A stretch of 22,786 nucleotides of DNA from Saccoglossus kowalevskii (Eukaryota; Hemichordata; Enteropneusta; Harrimaniidae): the NCBI RefSeq assembly GCF_000003605.2, contig NW_003155740.1, positions 193,803 through 216,588 of the forward strand. The letters are read 5' to 3'. Below the pieces are notes generated by a model that did no database searches, was not told the DNA's origin, and was given only the letters and a program-made list of their open reading frames with translations. The position numbers and the translations under genes are program-made. Shown here piece by piece: positions 1 to 10,379 of the stretch (the first letter of the stretch is position 1; each line of letters starts with the position of its first letter).

Positions 1-548
1 TGAAAGATGTCAGCAGACATACTTGAATGATAAAGTAGCAGGATCAACACATCTATGTCATCAGCGATCACAACAACGTGATTGTTTGTTCTCGTAAGTT
101 CAACAACATTGCGAACAATAACAACATCAGCATCCCCTTCATCACCTGCATGCTTTACAACAACTTCAGCATCTGTCAGATATAAAGAAAGTAGCTTTAT
201 AAGCTTTTGCTTGTTGAATTTATTAGAGAGAAAAGCTGTCTTATTCTGTGGAACAGGTGTCTTAACATTGACTGCAACATCTGGATATTATATGTGCTGA
301 AGAGGATGACGCTTCTGCTCAGGATCCTTTGTTGTAGTGATTTCGTAACTATCAAAAATTATGTAGAGTGGAACCCCAACTGATCGTCTGCAGAAACAAA
401 AGCTTCACATACTGAATCCAGTGCATCAACCTTTGGCCAGGGTATACAGTGTAGAAGAGCACATCCATCAAACACCTTCACAGTAGGTTCATCATTTCTT
501 TGAACAAGGATATCATCATCCATCCGGAGTAGATAATTAGCCAGTTGT
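1..548 (-). pseudogene. C-terminal PIN/FEN1-XPG-like nuclease domain (truncated by the window edge, frameshifted)
   Basis: Three frames tile this stretch. From about 548 to 378 it reads LANYLLRMDDDILVQRND and VKVFDGCALLHCIPWPK. From about 372 to 288 it reads GVPLYIIFDSYEITTTKD then PEQKRH. From 281 to 1 it reads NKTAFLSNKFNKQKL, HAGDEGDADVVIVRNVVEL and VVVIADDIDVLILLLYHSS. The FD-x(n)-K-x(n)-KR block, the acidic GDEGDAD block and the ADDIDVL block follow the order of the metal-binding acidic clusters in FEN1/XPG nucleases, where a V-F-D-G strand, an E-A-E loop and an E-D-x-D strand hold the divalent metals. This is motif-level resemblance, not proof. The frame is open to base 1, so the domain continues outside the window. 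Confidence 0.5.
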
Positions 549-553
549 GACTT

Positions 554-1168
554 CTATGACTTCCTCATGCTACCATCATCTTGGAAAAAAGCTGGAGAAA
601 CAGTGGCAAGCTCGTGTGCAAATACACTTGGCTGCGGAAGTCCATTCAGATATGCAACTGACAACAGACGTTGGTAGAGTTCTGCTGATGACATGGCAAT
701 ATCTTCCTTTTCAACCTTAATCAGCTTTCTCAATACCGCAAAAGTTTTAGCTTGGTCAACCTTCTTCATGATGACTTCTGCAACTGTTTTGCCTGTTAGC
801 TTGGCATGGATATTCTGCCCTATTTGTAGTGAATCATCAACATTCACTCGGTAATCAGCAATCAAGCCTGTTGCAACATTTCTTAACTCATCTTCATCTT
901 CAACAGTAAATGGATTGTGCTCAAGAAGGAAGGCCTCGAATTTTGCGAGATCTGCAGCATCACGTTGGATGTTTCCTGGATGAAATTCACGATGCTGCTC
1001 CGACCAAGTTCCAGTAAAAGTACCAGTCAGTGATCGAAGTGCTTCAGTGTACTGTGCCATTATATGTGCAGAAAGAAGCCATTTTGTTCTGGCTGATTCT
1101 TGGTGCGTAATGTTTATGAGTTCTCCTTGTGTCTTCCCAGACCTCATTAGGCTCTGTTCAATGGTCAT
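554..1168 (-). pseudogene. Longest intact segment before the PIN-like domain (204 codons)
   Basis: Begins MTIEQSLMRSGKTQGELINI and runs uninterrupted for 204 codons, ending SPAFFQDDGSMRKS. It has a predicted helical, polar composition: TWSEQHREFHPGNIQRDAAD, then NPFTVEDEDELRNVATGLIA and GKTVAEVIMKKVDQAKTFAV. No known catalytic motif is visible. The methionine at 1166-1168 is internal to the ancestral protein, because clear family sequence precedes it, so it should not be taken as a real gene start. Confidence 0.65.
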
Positions 1169-1171
1169 GTC

Positions 1172-1602
1172 TGACCATGTGTCACTCCAGAAAAGCTACT
1201 TATTTCTACGCACAGTAAATAGGCCATCTTCCATTGATTTCAACAGGCAAGGACATATATAATTCTTGACAATCTTGTAAATATAAACGAGAACTCTTTG
1301 TGTAGTTATTGTGTCCTGCTGCAGCAAAATAAGGAAGCATATCATGTGTAGATTTAAGGTGACGCTTTCAATGTCCAGTCCTTTCAGCCCTTATGAACAT
1401 TCTAACAACAGATACAATATTCATGAACATAACCCATAACTTTCCTGTTCGAGACTTTTCCTTGTCCTTCTTCATATCACACACTTGTTTGTGAAGGTCC
1501 CATAACATATCAGAAGAAGCTATTTCACCAACTGGCAAGTCATGTGTTACATACATAGCTTTGTATAAATCTTACAGTGTTGACCATATGTTGTTATCAG
1601 TT
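1172..1602 (-). pseudogene. YFAA-GHNNY segment of the multicopy gene
   Basis: The frame reads ITDNNIWSTL, a TAA stop at 1572-1574, then DLYKAMYVTHDL and onward to GKLWVMFMNIVSVVRMFIRA. After a frame slip near 1368 it continues as HDMLPYFAAAGHNNYTKS and SRLYLQDCQELYMSLPVEI. A further stop (TAG) follows near 1212, and the frame then meets the MTIEQSLMRS segment. The GHNNY block is the most memorable signature of this unnamed family. Its biochemical role is unknown to me. Confidence 0.65.
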
Positions 1603-1603
1603 A

Positions 1604-2602
1604 TCATCCTACATCATTATTCATTGGTGCATTACCTTCAGTAACACCATTAGCAGTATCATCATTCACCACTTGCTCTTCAGGAAGTGAGACATTTGTT
1701 GTGTTGGCGCCAATCTCATTCTGTTCAAGAGAGCCTGATTTTTCTTCCAGTGGCATCAATAATATCAAGTGTAGAGCAGCATCTGTTAATAGATAAGCCC
1801 GCAATGTCTTAGCATAGACCTTTCCATCCATCATCTTTGGCAACGAATTTCTTGCATACACAGTTGCCCATAAATCATACCTTCCATCAATTTGCATCCA
1901 GCTCCTAGAAAGGACATCAGTTGGTGAAAACCACCAAGACGCAAATTGATATGACTGAACTCAGGTTTATTTTCCTGTTTGGTCTTGTAAGCCTTCAGGT
2001 ATAGTGGCTGGTCAAATGTCAATGTTGCACAACACATGCCTGCTTTCATAGCTTGGGACTGTACAAATACCATTGTGCTATAAACAGCTTCATTTGATTG
2101 TGGCTTTAGAGGAATCATTGGGTTGTATAACACAGCTGAGCACTGGCAGTTACCATCTATCACTGGTGACATAAAGCCCTGCCAATTTGGTGGTTGTTGG
2201 TGTAGACGACTAGAAAACAGCCATAATGTGTCCACAAGTTCATATTCGATGACATTTACCTCTATAGGCTGGATAGGCCTGAACTTTACATCTGACATGT
2301 TAGATTTTGGTGGTGTTTTATATGGTCGTATTATTTCGTCAAAATTACCCGCCTTAACAATTTCATCTGCTGAAACATGTCTTCATTGAATTACATCTGA
2401 GTACTTGTTTACTACTGCATGGTGTTTTGCATGTAATGATACCCACGACATGTGTGGAGTTATGGCCAGTTACTGTGTCTTCATTATAATCGAAGTTATC
2501 TGCCACCCACTGGCAAAAGCCGCCACCCCTTTTTTGTTCAACAAGGCCTACAGGAAGCTTGTCAATGGAGTGACTGACGACTGCAGATTTTTCAAATGTC
2601 AT
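1604..2602 (-). pseudogene. Central segment of the multicopy gene
   Basis: Three frames tile this region: 2602-2363, about 2361-1831 and 1897-1604. The last two overlap by 67 bases, marking a frameshift. Recognisable blocks in order are FCQWVADNFDYNEDTVTGH, a long block with NWQGFMSPVI and TLTFDQPLYLKAYK, then INLRLGGFHQLMSFLGAG and YDLWATVYARNSLPKMMDGK. The alternating conserved aromatic, Asp and Gly-His residues look like a folded enzyme-like core, but no family I can name has this order. The frame closes at 1604 with an acidic, Asn-rich tail that is probably outside the conserved fold. Confidence 0.65.
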
Positions 2603-2614
2603 TACTTGATCATA

Positions 2615-3250
2615 TTATGCACTTAATCCAAGAGAAGAAAGCACATCAAGAAGAACTCGAGACCTTGTTGACTGGTGTATAAAAAGACCAACTGATAGAA
2701 GCAAGGGTGATAAGTATGTCTGTTTCCCAGCTACATGCATCATTATGTGACATAGTGATATTTGCAAGAGCTTCTTTTTACGTTTAGCTTGTTCTGTACG
2801 TGAATCAGTAAACATGCCTGTTATTAGGTGTTGGAGGGAATCAGGGATATCGCCTTCAAGCTTTCCAACATCTATCTCTATGGGCATGGGGTACACATCT
2901 GTTGGCTGATCAATGCTTTGCAAATCTTGATTTATGTTGGATGCAATCAATTTTGCAAGTCTAATGTGTTCTTCCTCTACACATTCAGGGATTTCTGAAT
3001 CAGTATATGACTCGTGGAGAATTGATACAGCTCGTTCCGTGAGTGTAACGACATTTATTCTGCCTTCAACTTCAGCTATCGTTATATTCTGTCCAAACTG
3101 TTCATTAAGGCGTCGTTTGATGTGAGTAGTGCTGTATGCAGGAACATCTTGTGGCAGATACATTGCCAATTGTTCCCGAAGATCACCTAGTGTAAACTGG
3201 TGTACTTGTTGTTCAGAAGAAATCACACAAATCTCTAAACGCTTTATCAA
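2615..3250 (-). pseudogene. Segment 2 of the multicopy gene: charged, helical linker region
   Basis: A 211-codon open frame overlaps the preceding frame at 3213-3250, which marks one frameshift. It reads as soluble, charge-rich protein with segments such as FTLGDLREQLAMYLPQDVPA and an acidic IPECVEEEHIRLAKLIASN. The C-terminal part LLQISLCHIMMHVAGKQTY looks like a short amphipathic helix. I see no catalytic motif. It ends in a stop at 2615-2617 next to the following segment. Confidence 0.65.
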
Positions 3251-3870
3251 TCAATGCATCAAGATTGCGAACATTTGATTCAACCACTGTGTGACTGCTG
3301 GCAGTGTTTTTTTCTGACATTAAAGATTGCATACATGTCCGATGATACTTGGCATCCACTGCTCGAATATCTCCTGCAAATTGTATTCGTGCTTTTACAT
3401 TCACAGCTATCATGTCATTTCTTCTTTCACTGGCCTTGAGAAGACTCTGCTGAATAATACTAGATTTCTTCTCTTTGCTCACCATTTTTACATTACTTAT
3501 GTAAGAGTGACGTGTGGGATGGCGTGAAAGAGCCTGGAAGTCAAGTTCATCAGCACATATGAGGCAGTGTGTTGAATAGTCATAAGGTTTATTCACAGAT
3601 CGCAAAGTCGGAATCGGGGATACTCTTCCCCTACACTCAAAGTTTGCTTTCTTGCTTGCTTTGATAATATTCTTAGGTGCAGTATACGATTTGTAGCACT
3701 TAGAATGTACGAAATATTCACTTTGGTGTGATAAATGTTCATGTAAGTTATCCCGTCGTCTTTTAGATAATTCAGTCAGTTTGGATAGACCTTGTTCACG
3801 CATGATTCTACCATCGCTGACATCCTCACTCTCCACAAACAACACAACTATTATAGGAGGAGGTTGCCAT
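3213..3870 (-). pseudogene. N-terminal segment: two CxxC...HxxC putative zinc-binding modules
   Basis: The best start is the ATG at 3868-3870, in a good context (AAACATGG). It reads MATSSYNSCVVCGE before a one-base frame slip near 3830 into the long frame SEDVSDGRIMREQGLSKL. The first module has CVVC here and HSKC near 3698-3710. The second has CLIC near 3555-3566 and HRTC near 3334-3345. Each pair is separated by tens of residues, and the stretch between is basic (LSKRRRDNLHEHL; KSSIIQQSLLKASERR). Paired C-x2-C/H-x2-C suggests two metal-binding folds, perhaps nucleic-acid or protein contacts; that is inference. The longer frame running upstream of 3870 uses a TTG start and lacks the CVVC module, so I prefer the ATG. 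Confidence 0.6.
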
Positions 3871-3897
3871 GTTTTGTACTTCAATATACTGTTTTAT

Positions 3898-3916
3898 CTG
3901 CAATAGGAAGAGAAAC
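3898..3916 (-). other. Candidate 3' splice acceptor upstream of the multicopy gene
   Basis: On the minus strand a pyrimidine-rich tract TTTCTCTTCCTATTGCAG ends at 3898, 28 bases before the proposed ATG at 3870. The short stretch 3871-3897 would be 5' untranslated sequence of a second exon. This suggests the intact gene had an upstream non-coding exon, which I could not identify. Confidence 0.4.
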
Positions 3917-4467
3917 ATTGAGGATATAACATGCTTGGTATATTTCAATGCATATCTTGAAACACTAAATAGTACAAATCGTAAACATCGGATTTGAATT
4001 ATGTGATAAAAGTATAATATTATACAAACCTGTATTCACACGTATCATTTATGAATAAGAGTTTCAACCTTGGTTGAAACTGATAATATTTCCCAACAGC
4101 ATCGTCACATTTACGCTAGAAAAAAATAAAGAGACTTTCATTAGGTGATTATTGGCCTCCATGAAATGATCGACAAATTGTGTATGGACAGACTGTTGGT
4201 TATGTGAAATACTGCTTGTCGCAACCAAACAAGACATGGATGGACATGCAACTGCGGGTATCACATGCAAACGTAGTTTAATCCCATACATAATTCACAT
4301 TGTAAATACTATTATTATATCCTATCCTGTTACATCAACTAAACGACAAATAACTTACAAAAATGCAGATAATTAAGGCAAGTCTGCACATGAAAATAAG
4401 AACACAAAACAAACAACTGACAACAACAAAACAAATCAACTGACAAGTATTGTCGTCAGAGGGTAAA

Positions 4468-4538
4468 CTCACTAGTTCTCTGCGGTAATTTGGATTCATT
4501 GTACTGATACTGGCGATTATAATCAACGTCACACTCAG
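4468..4538 (+). repeat. Diverged direct repeat, copy 1
   Basis: Starts CTCACTAGTTCTCTGCGGTA and ends in CACACTCAG. It aligns along its length with 4643-4710, sharing GCGGTAATT, GATTCA-TGTACTG and GTCACACT. The preceding AGAACACAAAACAAAC is also shared, placed about 70 bases upstream in copy 1 and immediately upstream in copy 2. Copies lie about 174 bases apart in the same orientation. Confidence 0.6.
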
Positions 4539-4642
4539 AATATTATCAGTTGTATTTCAAAAGCAGAAATAACATACCCAGCCGCAGATCATTAAGTAAA
4601 CATTGCATAAGAAAATTCACAAGTCAAAGAACACAAAACAAA

Positions 4643-4710
4643 CTCACTCACCAGTTCTATGCGGTAATTCGATTCACTGTACTGGATATTATAGCCCAAG
4701 TCACACTGAG
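4643..4710 (+). repeat. Diverged direct repeat, copy 2
   Basis: Second copy of the 4468-4538 unit, starting CTCACTCACCAGTTCTATGC and ending CACACTGAG. Several substitutions and small indels separate the copies, so the duplication is not recent. No function is evident. Confidence 0.6.
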
Positions 4711-4982
4711 GAAACGTTCTGTCGTCGTCAGAAGTTACGTATCGCCATATAATTTGTCTGCATGGGATTGTGGGTTTTACCTTTTTAACCAAAATTATTT
4801 TTATAGACAACACACACAGGTAATATACAAGTTTCAAAATAAACATTTATCAATACTGAATTACTTTTACTTATTATACTTAATTACACAATTCTTAAAA
4901 CCTGAGTTCAGTGAAATGCTTGAAGCTAACAAAATATGCTTAAAAACAAGTATTTCGAAATTTTATGTCTAAAATTTTACCA

Positions 4983-4996
4983 GTTACCATGGTAAC
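4983..4996. promoter_or_regulatory. Perfect RFX-type X-box palindrome
   Basis: GTTACCATGGTAAC is a perfect 14-bp palindrome and matches the RFX X-box consensus GTNRCC-N(0-3)-RGYAAC in both half sites with a 2-bp spacer. RFX factors control ciliary genes in animals. No start of a gene is visible nearby on either strand, so this may be an enhancer-type site, part of an unrecognised repeat, or chance. Confidence 0.45.
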
Positions 4997-6755
4997 ATAA
5001 CTATTTTTATATATTTAAATGTTTGGTAAATCACTACATATATTTTGAAGACAAACATAAATATATACCAATGATTTTAACAAAAACATGGTTTTAATGA
5101 ATTTTAACCAAAACCGCCAATTACGTCATTTTTTTGGTTGAAATATCATATTTCCTCAAGATTGATTTTGGTTGAATTTTTTTTACAGCTTTGAGAGACC
5201 TGTATAAAGAGTTTAAAACAAAAAAATGTTCGTTACACAAAATGTCTGGGTTTGACTATTTTCATGTCAATTTCTACAGGACTATAAGGAATTACGCGTT
5301 CTGGTCAGGATCCTAGCAGCGGTTCTAGTTCGAAAGAGTTGCAAGCGTGATCGAATTGTTAGAACGTTCGCGCGTCATATTGATAATGATATGGCGGCAC
5401 AGAAATAACAATCTACACTGTGAACATTTGAAATTATATTTCCCCAGCAAGATAAGGGGTGCGCTCTGTAACACGGCTAAACATTAGACCCACTGTTTAT
5501 AAAATACATTCAAATAAAATCCACAGTATGACAGGCTACTTTTCTGCAAAAACAGTTACAACACATAACATATTCTGGTATTTTTATTTTAAAGTTTTGG
5601 TAGTATTTCACAAGTTACCAGCAATTGTGAATTTAATTGGGTTGGGGCATAGAAATTCTGCCGATATGTCACTCATCACAAAACCATTGCTCGCACAAGA
5701 TCTTAAATGGGCTAAACGTCACCATCGCCATTTGAAGACCAAAGACCAAGTTGCAGTGCTGTGAAATTATAGTTACCTAACGTCATACACTTGACCATTA
5801 CTAAATATTTTGATGATTGGTATTGTTTTCCATAACTCTCAATCTCTAATGACGTTTTCAATTTCAGTGCTCTAAAATATAGTCAATGCTGCTAGTTCTT
5901 GAGATATTTTGCAAATATGTCTTCAAAAACACAATGTGATAATAGTAACACCTTATATCTGTCACAATGATAAGTATCTACTTTTACTCGGTCTACTCAT
6001 GCACAAACTTTTGATACGTCTAATCTGAACCTCCGGAAAAGGTGAATCACTGTGTGCTTGTGCTTTTGTAGATAATATATCTGGTTGGTGTAGTCACTAC
6101 CACTACATTGCTAGTGGGAATCTCATTAGTATTTGACAACAAACTAAATGTGCATATCAGTGACATTACAAGGGCATGACGCATTTGATGTATGCTGTCA
6201 ATTTGCAGGATATCGTTAAATGTGATATTTAATGTGCCTTGCTTACATGTGATAAACGAGAGAAAACGAAAAGACAGTTTAATATAGAGAACAGTGCACA
6301 TGTTATATAATGGAACTGACAAAATACTACTAAATTCATTCAAAACCATTGCAGGATGGTGTTTATATTATTTTATCAACGTTTTATCATTTGTTGTGTT
6401 TGTTTTACCAAAATCTTAGAAAAAAATAATATTCTGAACTATTTATTGGCAACCCAATTTCCATCCATGTCCGTCTAATGCAATTAGATAAGTAGGATGT
6501 GATGTACATTAAATTTACATTCTCCGCCACTTTGTCTTAACATTTGTATCATAGGCCCGTGGCCACCGTACTTAATAAACAGAATATATAAGTTGTGTTA
6601 GTGATGTGAATCCAGTTACCATGGACTTTCGGAATAACGTTTATTGACATCTCATCTCATAGTAATGAATGGTTTCTAAATTGTCAGGCGGCGTTTCCCT
6701 GGACATAGAGATAAATAGATAAGATTTATTAGATTTTGGTAGAAATACAGATATA

Positions 6756-6769
6756 GTTTCCTAGGAAAC
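6756..6769. promoter_or_regulatory. Perfect 14-bp palindrome, X-box-like
   Basis: GTTTCCTAGGAAAC is a perfect palindrome with the same half-site layout as the X-box at 4983 but with T instead of a purine at the fourth position of each half. It is therefore an imperfect RFX match. Factor and function are unknown. Confidence 0.25.
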
Positions 6770-7523
6770 AGGGAATGGGAATGACTTTTTATTTATTCAG
6801 ATTTCCCTTGGCACAGGGTCCGACCAGTTATCTGTTAGTAAATATGTGTGTCCGGTTTTCAAGAAAACATCAATTTGGGCAAATGAAATTTGTGTATGAC
6901 ATGAAATTGTCAGCAGGAATTGACACATCTACATCCAGTTGCGATTATTCACCTTCATCATTGCCATAGTTCATTATCATAAACTATTCAAAACTGAAAA
7001 TTGTTTCTTTTCAGAAAGATATCAGAAGCATATGTAGACATGATAAAGGTAATTTCTCATAACAAGGGCACAACCAATAGATTAGAGGTTTTAGTGATGA
7101 TAATTAACTTGTGAACTTTGATTGATGTGTGTGCTTTTGGATTGCCTTGTATATGTAATTAAACTGATAATACTTATCAAGTTGTATTCTTATTTTGTTT
7201 GCATCAAATTGATTGAATACATGGATGTTGATAATTTAGAACTGTTTCATATAATTTATTCTTTATCATAGCGATGGGTGGATGGAAACAATGCCCATGT
7301 ATATTACTTTAGCGGTTACATATCTAAAAAATAGTCTATAATTATTACATATTAATTAGCTAATTTGCATACTAATTTGGTGTATTCACAATATCATTGT
7401 AATATTATAAGAATTAATTAAATAATTATAATATTGTTAATTAGTTAATTAACATATATGTCACCAGCTCGTGTTTTCAAGATGTGCTAGCATACAGTAC
7501 AGTACCAGTGATTAATCATAATC

Positions 7524-7590
7524 ATATATTATATATATATATATATATGATATAATATATATATTATATATTATATATATATTATAGCAT
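7524..7590. repeat. AT dinucleotide microsatellite
   Basis: Nearly pure alternating AT/TA sequence with a few interruptions. It is self-complementary and could fold into hairpins. The following 7591-8044 contains only AT-rich unique sequence. Confidence 0.85.
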
Positions 7591-9562
7591 ATATTGTCTA
7601 GTTAAAATTTGGTAAATGTCACAACTACACGGCCATCTGTGGACATGCTTCTAGCATTCTGAAAGGTTCATTTTTTCAAAATAGATTACTTTTTTTAATG
7701 CTTAGATAACTAAGGAAGTCCCGATCACCTAATTGTGGCTTTGAAAGAATAAAACAAAGTAATATGCACATTAGTTGCCAGGTGATGAAGGTAGTATTTA
7801 TGTTGATGAAGAAACTCCTGACAAAAGACAGAATCCTATAATTCTTTATATTTTGTCTTTTAAGATAAATGGTACATTCTGATCACACGATACAGAGAGT
7901 AAGTTCGACAAACAGATTTATCATATTTATGGAGTGGTTCAGAATGGTAAGCCACCAGTGACAGGTTTTAAAGAAATCAATATCAAATGGTACGATTTAT
8001 AACACAAAACCTGTATCTCAAATGTATATAATGAATTGGAATACCAGCCACAAATTAAATAACTCTCTACCACAAACGTAATAAAATGTGATAGCAACAG
8101 AATAACCTACAACCACAAATGTAATATCTCCAAAGCACAAATGTAATAACCTACAACAACAAATGTAATAACCCCAAAGCACAAATGTAATAACCTACAA
8201 CCACACATGTAATAACCTACAACCACAAATGTAATAACCCCAAAGCTCAAATGTAATAACCTACAACCACAAATGTAATAACCTACAACCACAAATGTAA
8301 TAACCTACAACCACAAATGTAATAACCTACAACCACAAATGTAATAACCTACAACCACAAATGTAATAACATACAACCACAAATGTAATAACCCCAAAGC
8401 TCAAATGTAATAACCTACAACCACAAATGTAATAACCTACAACCACAAATGTAATAACCTACAACCACAAATGTAATAACCTACAGCCACACATGTAATA
8501 ACCTACAACCACACATGTAATAATCTACAGCCACACATGTAATAACCTACAACCACAAATGTAATAACATACAACCACAAATGTAATAACCTACAACCAC
8601 ACATGTAATAACCTACAACCACAAATGTAATAACCTACAACCACAAACGTAATAACCCCAAAGCACAAATGTAATAACCTACAACCACAAATGTAATAAC
8701 CTACAACCACAAATGTAATAACCCCAAAGCACAAAAGTAATATACTACAACCACGCATGTAATATTCCCAAAGCACAAATGTAATAACCTACAACCACAA
8801 ATGTAATAACGTACAACCATAAATGTAATAACCCTAAAGCACAAATGTAATAACCTACAACCACTTATGTAATATTCCCAAAGCACAAATGTAATAACCT
8901 ACAACCACAAATGTAATAACCTACAACCACAAATGTAATAACCTACAACCATAAATGTAATAACCCCAAAGCACAAATGTAATAACCTACAACCACAAAT
9001 GTAATAACCCCAAAGCGCAAATGTAATAACCTACAACCACAAATGTAATAACCCCAAAGCACAAATGTAATAACCTACAACCATAAATGTAATAACCCTG
9101 AAGTACAAATGTAATAATCTACAACCACACATGTAATATCCCCAAAACACAGATGTAATAACCCAAAGCACAAATGTAATAACCTACAACCATAAATGTA
9201 ATAACCCTGAAGTACAAATGTAATAATCTACAACCACACATGTAATATCCCCAAAACACAAATGTAATAACCCCAAAGCACAAATGTAATAACCTACAAC
9301 CATAAATGTAATAACCCACAACCACAAATGTAATAACCTACAACCACAAATGTAATATCCCCAAAGCACAAAAGTAATAATCTACAACCACACATGTAAT
9401 ATCCCCAAAACACAAATGTAATAACCCCCAAAGCACAAATGTAATAACCTACAACCATAAATGTAATAACCCACAACCACAACTGTAATAACCTACAACC
9501 ACACATGTAATAACCCCAAAGCATAAATGTAATAACCTACAACCACAAATGTAATAACCCAA

Positions 9563-9855
9563 AAGCACAAAAGTAATAACCTACAACAACAAATGTAATA
9601 ACACCGAAGTACAAATATAACGACCTACAATCACAGTTGTAATAACCCAAAAGCACAACTGTAATAACCTACAACCACAAATGTAATAACCCCAAAGCAC
9701 AAATGTACTAACCCTGAAGTACAAATGTAATAACCTACAACCACAAATGTAATAAGCCTGAAATACAACGTAACAACCTACAACAAATGTAATAACCCAA
9801 AAAAACAAATGTAATAAACTACAACCACAAATGTACTAACCCTGAAGTACAAATG
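9563..9855. repeat. Higher-order block, copy 1, within the 22-bp array
   Basis: About 290 bases recur nearly identically 524 bases downstream at 10087-10379. The shared private variants include ATATAACGACCTACAATCAC, a TGTACTAACCCTGAAGTAC unit and a shortened TACAACGTAACAACC unit. Only a handful of substitutions separate the copies. Confidence 0.85.
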
Positions 9856-10086
9856 TAATAACCTACAACCACAAATGTAATAACCCTGAAGCACAAATGT
9901 AATAACCTACAACTACAAATGTAATATGCCCGAAGCACAAATGTAATAACCTACAACCACAAATGTAATATGCCCGAAGCACAAATGTAATAATCTACAA
10001 CCACACATGTAATATGCCCGAAGCACAAATGTAATAACCTACAACCACAAATGTAATAACCTACAACCACAAATGTAATAACCCAT

Positions 10087-10379
10087 AAGCACAAAAGTAA
10101 TAACCTACAACAACAAATGTAATAACACCGAAGTACAAATATAACGACCTACAATCACAGATGTAATAACCCAAAAGCACAACTGTAATAACCTACAACC
10201 ACAAATGTAATAACCCCAAAGCACAAATGTACTAACCCTGAAGTACAAATGTAATAACCTACAACCACAAATGTAATAAGCCTGAAGTACAACGTAACAA
10301 CCTACAACAAATGTAATAACCCCAAAAAACAAATGTAATAAACTACAACCACAAATGTACTAACCCTGAAATACAAATG
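10087..10379. repeat. Higher-order block, copy 2, with a partial third copy after it
   Basis: Near-identical copy of 9563-9855. Part of the same block (CCTGAAGTACAACGTAACAA and neighbours) appears a third time at about 10380-10475. This points to unequal exchange or slippage acting on multi-unit segments rather than single units. Confidence 0.8.

Larger units (their letters stand above)
1..3870 (-). pseudogene. Decayed multicopy orphan gene with N-terminal zinc modules and C-terminal PIN/FEN-like domain
   Basis: Minus-strand reading frames follow one another in protein order across 3.9 kb: about 3870-3213, 3250-2615, 2602-2363, 2361-1831, 1897-1604, 1602-1368, about 1360-1172, 1168-554 and about 548-1. 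Each hands over to another frame, and one in-frame TAA lies at 1572-1574, so this is a single broken gene of roughly 1,290 codons, cut by the window edge. The conserved-looking blocks (LRLGGFHQLMSFLGAG near 1903-1945; YFAAAGHNNYTKSSRLYL near 1280-1340; MTIEQSLMRS near 1140-1168) match my recollection of an unnamed, high-copy protein family in coral, mollusc and lancelet genomes; that recollection is unverified. Function is not established. The number of breaks argues for a dead copy rather than sequencing error. A host gene with unrecognised introns is less likely, because the handovers lack splice sites and some frames overlap. Confidence 0.8.
3917..8044. other. AT-rich non-coding stretch without a supported gene
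   Basis: Reading frames here are short, mostly start at non-ATG codons or have low-complexity composition, and none shows a family motif. The stretch holds the local duplication at 4468-4710, the palindromes at 4983-4996 and 6756-6769, clusters of TAATTA-rich sequence near 7340-7450 and an AT microsatellite near 7524-7590. A 45-codon minus-strand frame at about 6050-6187 has a leader-like hydrophobic start but no other support. Confidence 0.6.

Noticed and set aside
82-300. Plus-strand frame at the left edge
   Set aside because: It lies antisense to the PIN-like segment and its Thr/Ser-rich composition is what the opposite strand of that coding sequence produces.
554-1168. Independent 204-residue gene
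   Set aside because: Recognisable family sequence continues on both sides in other frames, so its ATG is an internal methionine of the larger broken gene.
5285-5345. Possible tRNA or tRNA-derived SINE (GGTTCTAGTTC resembles a B box)
   Set aside because: No A box at the right distance and no cloverleaf could be drawn.
5459-5764. 101-codon plus-strand frame
   Set aside because: It starts at GTG, is preceded by no recognisable acceptor or promoter, and shows no motif.
7340-7450. Homeodomain/POU cluster (TAATTA repeats, ATTTGCAT)
   Set aside because: Such words are expected by chance in DNA this rich in A and T; another ATTTGCAT-like site occurs in an intron.
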